Shown: positions 53,276-60,810 of the stretch, piece after piece | Position numbering within the stretch: position 1 is the first letter of the stretch | Layout of the letters: every line of letters starts with the position of its first letter | Assembly: GCF_000373985.1 (NCBI RefSeq) | Contig: NZ_KB892924.1 | Span: 20,050 to 84,049 of the forward strand | Length of the DNA: 64,000 bases | Source: Desulfobacter curvatus DSM 3379 | Lineage (GTDB): Bacteria; Desulfobacterota; Desulfobacteria; Desulfobacterales; Desulfobacteraceae | Direction of reading: 5' to 3' | The notes under the pieces: model-generated | Seen by the model: only the letters and a program-made list of their open reading frames with translations | Database searches by the model: none | Told to the model about the DNA's origin: nothing | Program-made: the position numbers and the translations under genes

Positions 53276-54727
53276 CTATTGTTTCCAGAATTCGGGAACC
53301 AGAAGTATGATGACAGTATAAATTTCCAACCGTCCTGCCAGCATGCACCAGGACAGAAGCCATTTGCCTGCCTGGGGCAGGTGTGCAAAGTTTTCCGCCG
53401 GCCCCACTGTGCCGAAACCCGGTCCGATGTTGCCGATACACGAGGCCACAGCGCCTAACGAGGTCAACAGATCCACACCCAGTGAAGATAGAAGCGCCGT
53501 GGCCATGACAAAAATCAGGATATATAAGGCGATAAAACCCAGGATGGAGCGCAGCAGCTCTTCGGGAATCAGGGTGTTGTTCAGTTTGATGTGGCTGACG
53601 CTTCGAGGATGAATCAGCTTGAACAGTTCCCGGTAGCAGTATTTAATACAGACCATAATTCTGGCGCACTTCATTCCGCCGCCCGTGGAGCCTGCACTGG
53701 CACCCATGAACATACCAAAAAATAAAAGCACCTGGGATAAGCCCGGAAATAATTCATAGTCAGCCGTGGCATAGCCTGTGGTGGTCACAATGGAAACCAC
53801 CTGGAATATGGCAAACCTGAAGGCTCTGGAGAAGCTGTCATACACCCCCCCCCAGGTGTCCAGTGTGATGATCAGGGTGCCCACAAGCACCGCGCACAAA
53901 AAGAATCGGCATTCAGCGTCTTTCCAGAACGCAAGACCATTGCCCCGCAATATCTGGTAGTGCAGAGAGAAATTGATACCCGCAAGCAGCATAAAGAAGG
54001 TAATTATATAATCAAAATAGGCAGAATCATAGTGGGCGATAGAGAGATTCTTAGGTGAAAAGCCGCCGGTGGGCAGTGTGGTCAGGGCGTGGCAGATCGA
54101 TTCAAATAAAGTCATTCCCCCAAAATAAAGGAAAAGGATGAGTAGAAACGTCATACCTGCGTACACAATCCAAAGAATCTTGGCGGAATCTGATAACCGG
54201 GGGGTCAGTTTGTCGGGTACCGGACTTGGCACCTCTGCTTTATATAGCTGAATGCCGCCTACCCCTAAAAAAGGTAAGATAGCCAGGGAGAGAACGATGA
54301 TGCCCATGCCACCCAGCCACTGGATCAGGCTTCGCCAGAACAAAAGACTTGGGGATGCCCCTTCAATGTTGCTCATCACCGAGGAGCCTGTGGTGGTGAA
54401 TCCGGACACAGACTCAAAAAAAGCATCGGTAAAGTTGGAAAAATCCGGGGCCAGAAAAAAGGGCAGGGCACCGAAAAGGCCAATGCCAAGCCATCCTAAT
54501 GCCACAACGGCAATGCCTTCTCTCTGGTTAATATAGTCATGGCTCCCGGCTTTTTTTGAAATGAAAATCATTGCCGCACCCATAATTGTGGTCACCGCCA
54601 TGGCCATAAGGTGGCCTTGATGGGCCCCGTCCTTGAAAAACAGGCTGCAGCCCAGAGGCAGTATCATGGAAAGGCCGAGTACAAAAAGAAGGACGCCGAT
54701 GATCCGTATGATAAATGGCCAGCGCAT
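53276..54727 (-). CDS. trkH: Potassium uptake protein TrkH
   Basis: 483 residues with four membrane-pore-membrane repeats. The four filter loops are visible: SGFTTTGSS, LTTLPTGGF, VTTTGYA and IGNIGPGFG. With TrkA it forms the Trk potassium uptake system in the inner membrane. Its ATG shares a base with the stop of trkA (TAATG), so translation is coupled. Confidence 0.95.
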   Translation of the reverse strand: MRWPFIIRIIGVLLFVLGLSMILPLGCSLFFKDGAHQGHLMAMAVTTIMGAAMIFISKKAGSHDYINQREGIAVVALGWLGIGLFGALPFFLAPDFSNFTDAFFESVSGFTTTGSSVMSNIEGASPSLLFWRSLIQWLGGMGIIVLSLAILPFLGVGGIQLYKAEVPSPVPDKLTPRLSDSAKILWIVYAGMTFLLILFLYFGGMTLFESICHALTTLPTGGFSPKNLSIAHYDSAYFDYIITFFMLLAGINFSLHYQILRGNGLAFWKDAECRFFLCAVLVGTLIITLDTWGGVYDSFSRAFRFAIFQVVSIVTTTGYATADYELFPGLSQVLLFFGMFMGASAGSTGGGMKCARIMVCIKYCYRELFKLIHPRSVSHIKLNNTLIPEELLRSILGFIALYILIFVMATALLSSLGVDLLTSLGAVASCIGNIGPGFGTVGPAENFAHLPQAGKWLLSWCMLAGRLEIYTVIILLVPEFWKQ

Positions 54728-56091
54728 TAGAAAAAACCGAGCTTTACAGTGAGCATTTTTTCAAGTTTTTTTACTGCCGCCTGGATCGCAAATAGAATGA
54801 TTCGGTCACCGGCCTGTACCTGGTTGTCACCCATGGGGATAATAATTTCGTCCTGGCGGATGATACAGACAAGCAGGGTGCCTTTAGGAAAAGAAATTTC
54901 TCTGATAGGTCCTTTGGTGATGGGCGAGGCTGCCAGTGCAACCGCTTCAATAAATTCTCCCTGTTCACCGAAAATGGAGATGTCCGAAATCACATTGCCC
55001 TGGCGTATATCCTGCAGGATTGAGGAAACAGCCGATACCCTGGGACTGACCACTTTTTCAATGCCGATGGTGGACAATAAAGGATAATAGCTTGCCTTAC
55101 TGATGCGGGTGATGGTGTTGTCCACACCCATATTCTTTGCCAAAAGGGATACAAGAATATTGGTTTCATCGTCATTGGTCACCGAGACCACCGCATCCAT
55201 TTGACTGATATTTTCTTCCATGAACAGCTTTTGGTCTCCACCGTCACCATGGAGCACCACGGTTTTTCCCATTTGCATGGACAGGTCATTGCACCGCTCC
55301 ATGTTGGACTCAATGATCTTAACCTGAATATCGTCTTTCTCAAGGGAGCGGCTCAGTTGGGCGCCGATGCGACCGCCGCCTACGATAAGCACCTTTTTAA
55401 CCGGCCTGACCGTAATCCCCAGAAAGCCCAGGGTCTTTTCAAGCTTTTTGGTGTCGCATACAAAATAGATCAGATCCCCTGCCATGGGTTTATCTTTGCC
55501 CCTGGGCACAATGACTTTATTGTTTTGGATTATGGCGGCAATCAGAGGCCGTTCATGACCAAAAACATGATGAAAATCAGCCAGTTCCATCCCTGCGATG
55601 GGAGATGTTTCAGAAAGCCGCATACCCACATATTTGACTCGGCCGTTAACAAATTCCCCCTTGTCCACGGCACCGGGAATAGTCATCAGTTTTTTAATGG
55701 TTTTGACAACCTCGGCTTCGGGGTTGATGATGTTGTTAATGTGCGGTGGATCGTTTTTTAAGCTGGTATGGAAAGGTATAAATCCTTCATTGCGCAGGCG
55801 AACCAATTTTCTGGTCATCGGCGAGATCTGGTTGGCAATCAGGCAGGATACAATATTGATTTCATCACTGTCTGTGACGGCCAAAAGGATATCCGCTCCC
55901 AAAATCCCCGCCTCCCGAAGGGTATCAGGGTTGCTGCCTGATCCTGTTACGACCTTGACATCCAGGTCTTCAGCAATTTTTCTGGTGGCATGTGCGTTCA
56001 CATCAACCACCACGACATTCTTGCTTTCAAGGGCCAACCGGCCGGCAATGTTATACCCTACGCCCCCGGCACCGATTATCACTATTTTCAA
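54727..56091 (-). CDS. trkA: Trk potassium-system regulatory subunit TrkA
   Basis: 454 residues with two tandem NAD-binding (TrkA-N) and C-terminal (TrkA-C) domain pairs. Rossmann motifs are IIGAGGVGYNIAGRL (N-terminus) and LIVGGGRIGAQLSRS (about 230). It gates TrkH on nucleotide binding. Start is TTG at 56091, with AGGAG eight bases upstream. It is the upstream gene of the trkA-trkH pair. Confidence 0.95.
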   Translation of the reverse strand: MKIVIIGAGGVGYNIAGRLALESKNVVVVDVNAHATRKIAEDLDVKVVTGSGSNPDTLREAGILGADILLAVTDSDEINIVSCLIANQISPMTRKLVRLRNEGFIPFHTSLKNDPPHINNIINPEAEVVKTIKKLMTIPGAVDKGEFVNGRVKYVGMRLSETSPIAGMELADFHHVFGHERPLIAAIIQNNKVIVPRGKDKPMAGDLIYFVCDTKKLEKTLGFLGITVRPVKKVLIVGGGRIGAQLSRSLEKDDIQVKIIESNMERCNDLSMQMGKTVVLHGDGGDQKLFMEENISQMDAVVSVTNDDETNILVSLLAKNMGVDNTITRISKASYYPLLSTIGIEKVVSPRVSAVSSILQDIRQGNVISDISIFGEQGEFIEAVALAASPITKGPIREISFPKGTLLVCIIRQDEIIIPMGDNQVQAGDRIILFAIQAAVKKLEKMLTVKLGFF

Positions 56092-56120
56092 ATGAAAACT
56101 CCTGGTTCAATATCACGAAT

Positions 56121-56237
56121 ATGGAATGGCTTATCATTGGGGCGTTTTTTACTATATTTGGCGGGTGGCTGTCAATATGGGTAGCTCTGGTAACGGTAAC
56201 GCCCCAGCTCATCAGGGAAAATGAACCGGGGCGTTGA
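56121..56237 (+). CDS. Possible 38-residue membrane peptide with its own terminator
   Basis: An ATG-started frame on the plus strand, divergent from trkA by 29 bases, encodes MEWLIIGAFFTIFGGWL and a charged tail ending in GR. It has one hydrophobic helix (about 3-25). Its stop codon lies at the end of a terminator stem with a T tract on the same strand, which supports a short plus-strand transcript. There is no clear Shine-Dalgarno before ATG. No family is recognised. Confidence 0.4.
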   Translation: MEWLIIGAFFTIFGGWLSIWVALVTVTPQLIRENEPGR

Positions 56238-56247
56238 ATTGTTTTTT
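56198..56247 (+). terminator. Intrinsic terminator on the plus strand
   Basis: AACGCCCC (56198-56205) pairs with GGGGCGTT (56228-56235), followed by GAATTGTTTTTT. The T tract is on the plus strand only, whereas both annotated neighbours are on the minus strand, so it implies a small plus-strand transcript. Confidence 0.7.
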
Positions 56248-56268
56248 CAGACTATAATAATTGCTTTT

Positions 56269-57738
56269 CTACATTGTTGTGATGGGCATCCCCATGAGTT
56301 TCCACATGAATATGGACAATGCGACAACCACCATGAGGATGATAGAAGCCGGAATGCCGTACATGAAAAATTCACCCGTGGTAAACTGTTTGGAGTCGTA
56401 GGCAATGGCGTTGGGGGCTGCCCCCACCAGTAAAAGGAACGGCATGCCCGCAGTGACAAGGGAAGCAAACAGGATCACTTCAGGTGCCACATGCAGATAG
56501 GGAGCAATAACCAATGCCACGGGCAGGGATATGGCAATGGCTGCCACGTTCATGATGAAGTTGGTCATGATCATGACAAAAAATGCAATGCTTAAAATGA
56601 ACACAAAGTAGTTGGCTTTCTGGAACATGGTCAGCCAGTTGATGGCAAGCCATTCTGCCGCCCCTGTTTCCCACAGGCAGAAACCGATACTCATGGCACC
56701 GCCAAACAGAAGGATGATATTCCAGGGAATCGTTTCAAGATCTTTGATGTCAAGAATATTGAATATAAAGAATAAAACCGTTGCCACAAGCATGATTGCA
56801 TTTTTATCCAGTTTGGATATGGCAGGGATAAACTGTTTTGCAGACATGATGGCGATGGCGGTAAAAATGATGGTTGCTGCCAGGATTTCCTGCTTTGTGA
56901 TGCCGCCCATGGCCTTTTCCAGCATTTTTGCTTTTTCTTTAATGCCGGGAATGGTTTTTTTCTCAGGCTTGCACACAATCATGAAAAAGCCCCAGAGAAG
57001 AAAAGTTACACCCCAGCCCACAGGAAACATGTAATAGGTCAACTCGAAAAATGAGACCTCCCGTCCAACGATGTCCTTGAAAAAACCAATGGCAACTGCA
57101 CCCCGGGCGGCACCCAACAGCGTGATAATGGAGCCGGCACCTGCCACAAATGCCATGCCGATGAACAGTCCCTTGCCGAATTTGGTGGGGCCGGGCTCAT
57201 CTGTATACATCCCATAAATGGTCATCAAGAGTGGAAACATGGTGGCTGCCACAGCAGTATGGGCCATAATATGGGTCAATAGTGCGGTGACCACAAAACA
57301 GCCCAGGTAAATCATACTTGTTTTTTCCCCCACAATGGCCAGCATCTTGTAGGCCAGGCGTTTGGTCAAACCCGTTTTTGTGAACACCATACCGATGACA
57401 AGGGATCCGAAAATAAACAAAACAGAAGGGGTCATGAAGTCCTTCAAGGCTTCTTTGGCTGTACGGACCGCAAAAAGAACCTGCAACGCGCCCAATGCAA
57501 GACTGGTCACGCCGATGGGCACCACTTCAAACACCCACCAGGTGCCGGCCAGAAGAAAGATGGCAAGCGCACCTTTACCTTGGGCGCTCAATATAAAATG
57601 TTTTCCGGTTGGATCCACAGCGTCGGGCCATGCCGGAGAAAAATTGACGATAGCGAACAGGGTCAGGCCGATTAGAATAAATAGGATTCTTTTCCAGTCC
57701 AGTTGTGTTTTTGCTGCATCTGTGCTTCCAGTTGTCAT
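56269..57738 (-). CDS. DASS/SLC13-family anion transporter
   Basis: 489 residues with about 12-13 hydrophobic helices. Motifs are typical of divalent-anion:sodium symporters: MAHTAVAATMFPLLM in the first half, TNFIMNVAAIAISLPVAL in the second, and GAAPNAIAYDSKQFT near the C-terminus. Substrates in the family are C4-dicarboxylates, citrate or sulfate; none can be picked from sequence, though sulfate is attractive in this organism. It stands alone between trkA and an unrelated gene. Confidence 0.9.
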   Translation of the reverse strand: MTTGSTDAAKTQLDWKRILFILIGLTLFAIVNFSPAWPDAVDPTGKHFILSAQGKGALAIFLLAGTWWVFEVVPIGVTSLALGALQVLFAVRTAKEALKDFMTPSVLFIFGSLVIGMVFTKTGLTKRLAYKMLAIVGEKTSMIYLGCFVVTALLTHIMAHTAVAATMFPLLMTIYGMYTDEPGPTKFGKGLFIGMAFVAGAGSIITLLGAARGAVAIGFFKDIVGREVSFFELTYYMFPVGWGVTFLLWGFFMIVCKPEKKTIPGIKEKAKMLEKAMGGITKQEILAATIIFTAIAIMSAKQFIPAISKLDKNAIMLVATVLFFIFNILDIKDLETIPWNIILLFGGAMSIGFCLWETGAAEWLAINWLTMFQKANYFVFILSIAFFVMIMTNFIMNVAAIAISLPVALVIAPYLHVAPEVILFASLVTAGMPFLLLVGAAPNAIAYDSKQFTTGEFFMYGIPASIILMVVVALSIFMWKLMGMPITTM

Positions 57739-57847
57739 TTGGGTCCCTCTCTCCTTTGGGTTAATGAATCATTGTTTCATTTAGATTTAGTTTATTATTG
57801 GTATTTGTTTCATTTTTCAACGTTTTGTTTGATCAAGGGTGTTTTAT

Positions 57848-58747
57848 TTAGGTTTTCCGTTTAAATGGGGCAGTCAAATTTAAATTGCGCACGATACCGC
57901 CCTTATAGAAATTCGGGCCTATCTTCGTTTTAACTGATTCCACGCCGGGTACTGCCCGGGCAATATCCACAATCTCCTTTTGGGCCCGGGCAAGATTCAT
58001 CACTTTTCTGTCCAGTGTAACCATCACATGGCCGGAATCCGATTCAACAATCAGGTGGTGTCCAAGGCCGGCTAAAGCTGCCTCAACCCTGGAACTGATG
58101 TTAAAATCAACAGCATGCATGTTTTTATTGGCATTTTCCATTGAACTTTCGATATCAGGTCGTATTTTTTCAAGGGTCTGGCTGACTGCTTCCCGGGTTA
58201 TGTCATGTGTCGCCGCATCAATTTTGCTCCATTCCAGAACCATATCGTGCCGCGCAGAATCCCACAGGGAGTCTAAGTTTAGCTGGGCCGCAAATCGTTG
58301 GTCCCTTTGGTCGGATCGGGCGATGGCAGTGGCGGCGGCCTGGTTGGACAATTGGTATAGGCTCATGGCCCTTTGCCTGCGGATCCGCATGGGGGTTGCC
58401 GACATGATTCTGTAAATGCCGGAAACAGATGCGGGAATCAGGTGGGATAATACACCTGAAAAAAGGCAGGGGCCGTTTAAGATATTTTGGGATATCTGTA
58501 CCTTCAGTGCGGCCAGGCATTTTTTTCTGTCGTGGGTAAAATTGTCAAACGGGATTTGTCTACACTGGATGGACCTGAAAAGAAGGTCTGTTTTCAGGTT
58601 ATGGGCCTGGGCGGTCTGTTTAACCAGTACCGGGTCTTCATATACAGTACACTGATATAAGCCAGATAATGCGTCGATGAATCGGTGAGGGGAGGCGTAT
58701 ATGCCGCATGTGATGGCAATCAGGGTCATGTTCTCTAATCTGCTCAA
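57848..58747 (-). CDS. Degenerate cytidylate-kinase-like protein with C-terminal BON-like domain
   Basis: 299 residues. The middle segment RSDQRDQRFAAQLNLDSLWD with DMVLEWSKID resembles the C-terminal part of cytidylate-kinase-like proteins, but the N-terminus (MTLIAITCGIYASP) lacks a GxxGxGK P-loop, so kinase activity is doubtful. Residues about 220-285 (SRVEAALAGLGHHLIVESDSGHVMVTL, PGVESVKTKIG) resemble a BON domain. Function unknown. Repeat copy G begins nine bases upstream. Confidence 0.5.
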   Translation of the reverse strand: MSRLENMTLIAITCGIYASPHRFIDALSGLYQCTVYEDPVLVKQTAQAHNLKTDLLFRSIQCRQIPFDNFTHDRKKCLAALKVQISQNILNGPCLFSGVLSHLIPASVSGIYRIMSATPMRIRRQRAMSLYQLSNQAAATAIARSDQRDQRFAAQLNLDSLWDSARHDMVLEWSKIDAATHDITREAVSQTLEKIRPDIESSMENANKNMHAVDFNISSRVEAALAGLGHHLIVESDSGHVMVTLDRKVMNLARAQKEIVDIARAVPGVESVKTKIGPNFYKGGIVRNLNLTAPFKRKT

Positions 58748-58755
58748 CCAGGTTT

Positions 58756-58851
58756 CAGGTTATATGAAAGAACTGAATTAACCGATTCGTTTCTTTCATG
58801 ATTTGTTTGGCCCAATCTCGGTGAAAGATCAGGTCGGCCATGGCCGTTATT
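58756..58851 (+). repeat. Dispersed structured repeat, copy G (decayed)
   Basis: 5' hairpin is perfect, ATGAAAGAA (58764-58772) with TTCTTTCAT (58791-58799). The centre is degenerate (GGCCCAATCTCGG, GATCAGG), but the 3' block AGGTCGGCCATGGCCGTTA is retained. It lies between the BON-domain gene and the NifX-like gene, in a 255-bp gap with nothing else supported. Confidence 0.7.
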
Positions 58852-59002
58852 AATTAAAATCAGGAACACAATCAGCAAGGAGTGTGCCATGTTTTGTATT
58901 TTATTTGAAAACAGATGGTTATGATTTTAGGAGAAAAGAAAAAATCGAAAATAAAACAATATGAAACAAAATGAAAAACACATTTTGAAACGATTTAAGA
59001 CG

Positions 59003-59365
59003 TTAAATTAAGATGCCTTCAACCATGCGAGTGAAAAGGATGTCACCCGGATTCAAGGTCTGGGTCTGCCACCGCTCAAAGGCGTGGGTCCAAGCACCAG
59101 ATACCCCGTCAAAGACCTTAATCTTTTTCCATTTGAGAAATTCATAATATTCATCTTCAATGGCACCGCAGATTAGTGTATTGATCTCCTGGGTCAGGAG
59201 GGTATGACACAGTTCATCCGAGGATGACCTGGGCAGCACAATGATTTTTTTATCCTGAATCTCACAAGAACTGGTGGTCGTCAGAATGATGACTTCAGTG
59301 GTCAGATCAAACCTGGGTACAATTTCTTCGCCGAATATTGGGATGGCTATTTTATGCAGTGTCAT
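59003..59365 (-). CDS. NifX/NafY-like dinitrogenase-cofactor-domain protein
   Basis: 120 residues of the dinitrogenase iron-molybdenum cofactor superfamily. The N-terminus KIAIPIFGEEIVPRFD matches the (K)IAIPxxGxxVSPxFD motif, and INTLICGAIEDEYYEF the second strand-loop region. Relatives bind or carry metal-sulfur clusters. No nif genes are in the window, so a nitrogenase role is unsupported. It lies four bases downstream of the sigma54 activator gene. Confidence 0.75.
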   Translation of the reverse strand: MTLHKIAIPIFGEEIVPRFDLTTEVIILTTTSSCEIQDKKIIVLPRSSSDELCHTLLTQEINTLICGAIEDEYYEFLKWKKIKVFDGVSGAWTHAFERWQTQTLNPGDILFTRMVEGILI

Positions 59366-59369
59366 AATT

Positions 59370-60791
59370 CTACTCTATTTTGTACTCCTTGATTTTCCGC
59401 CACAGCGTGCTGCGACTCATGCCAAGGATTTGTGCCGCTTTATTTTTTTTACCCCGGGCAGTCTTCAGCGCGTCCATAATCATCTGCCGCTGAAGCGAGG
59501 ACCAGGTTTGCCCGGTTTCCTTTTGTTGCGAAGGAACAGAACCCGACGGCTGTTCCGATTGGTTTTGGGGACTCTGTGCTGCTGCCGGTATATTTGAACC
59601 CCTTTGCACGGGTTCATGATCCAGGATATAGGCCGGCAGGTTATCTGCTTCGATTCTGGTCCCTTGGGCCACATTTACCGCATACTCCATGATATTTTTC
59701 AGTTCCCTGATATTTCCCTCATAGGTGTAATCCAATAAAACAGACAGGGCCGGTTCAGAAAACCCATTGATTTTTTTATTCTGTTTTTTTGTGTAATGGT
59801 TCAGGAAATGGTCAAGGAGAAGACGGATGTCCGCACCCCGTTCCCGTAAGGGGGGCAGATGCACCCTGGCTACATTCAGACGGAACAGCAGATCTTTTCT
59901 GAATTTACCAATGGACACCATATATTCCAGGTCACGGTGTGTGGCGGCAATAATTCTTACATTGGCATTGAATCCCTTGGTGGCACCTAATGGATAAATA
60001 ATCCTGTCATCAAGAAATGTGAGCAGTTTAACCTGCAGCGGCAGGGGCAGATCGCCGATTTCCGTTAGGAAAATAGTGCCGTTGTGTGCCAACTTGAACC
60101 GGCCGGGTTTGTTTTCCACAGCGCCGGTGAACGCCCCTTTCATGTGACCGAAAATTTCGGATTCCAAAAGGGTCGCGGGCAGGGCACCGCAGTTGATTTT
60201 AATAAAGGGCCCGCCTGCGCGCCCTGATGTCTGGTGTACGGCTTCTGCCACAAGATCTTTGCCCGTGCCTGTTTCCCCGGTGATCAAGATGGATGCATCA
60301 CTTTGGGCAAGCATGGGAAGGGTTTGAAAGATGATTTCCATTTTCCGGCTTCGGCCGATGATATTGGCAAAACTGTAGGCCACGTTCTTTTCAGGGTCAT
60401 TGGTGGCGCTGCTTCTCAAGTCCTCGATGGTTTCCATATATCCTGTGAAATGTCCCTGGGCATCCGTGATTTGTGCGGTGGTAATGCGTACCGGCAGCTT
60501 CTGGCGGTCTGTATTGATAATATCGCTGGTGCAGGATATGGACCGGTTTTTTCGGTGGGTGGCAAGGACCGGGCAGTTAAGGATGCATGCAGAACTGCGC
60601 AGGACATTTTTGCAGGGAATACCCCTGGCCATATCCAGGGAAAATCCTGTCAGTGCCTGGAAGAACCGGTTCAGGTGGACCACTCGCAAATCCTTGTCCA
60701 TCACCAGGATACCCAGGGGAATTTCATCCAGAATATGGGCAAAATCCAGAGGTGATCGCATTAATTGATGAATCTCAGGAAATAATTGCAT
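59370..60791 (-). CDS. Sigma54-dependent transcriptional activator with PAS domain
   Basis: 473 residues: N-terminal PAS (about 18-125, with Cys60, 69 and 73 near each other), AAA+ core (about 140-380) and a Fis-type helix-turn-helix (about 432-472). Walker A is GETGTGKD (172-179) and the sigma54 loop GAFTGA (219-224). Walker B reads GTIFLTEIGD: the usual first Asp is Thr243, while Glu is kept. The PAS cysteines suggest a redox or cluster sensor. It is co-transcribed with the NifX-like gene. Targets are unknown. Confidence 0.9.
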   Translation of the reverse strand: MQLFPEIHQLMRSPLDFAHILDEIPLGILVMDKDLRVVHLNRFFQALTGFSLDMARGIPCKNVLRSSACILNCPVLATHRKNRSISCTSDIINTDRQKLPVRITTAQITDAQGHFTGYMETIEDLRSSATNDPEKNVAYSFANIIGRSRKMEIIFQTLPMLAQSDASILITGETGTGKDLVAEAVHQTSGRAGGPFIKINCGALPATLLESEIFGHMKGAFTGAVENKPGRFKLAHNGTIFLTEIGDLPLPLQVKLLTFLDDRIIYPLGATKGFNANVRIIAATHRDLEYMVSIGKFRKDLLFRLNVARVHLPPLRERGADIRLLLDHFLNHYTKKQNKKINGFSEPALSVLLDYTYEGNIRELKNIMEYAVNVAQGTRIEADNLPAYILDHEPVQRGSNIPAAAQSPQNQSEQPSGSVPSQQKETGQTWSSLQRQMIMDALKTARGKKNKAAQILGMSRSTLWRKIKEYKIE

Positions 60792-60810
60792 CCTCGAATA
60801 TTTTCCTTTT

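Noticed and set aside
1813..58851. CRISPR-like interpretation of the recurring GTGCTGATAGA repeat
   Set aside because: Copies are kilobases apart, in both orientations and vary in sequence; no spacer array or cas genes are present.
59003..59365. Calling the NifX-like protein part of nitrogen fixation
   Set aside because: No nif structural or cofactor genes are in the window; the family is broad.
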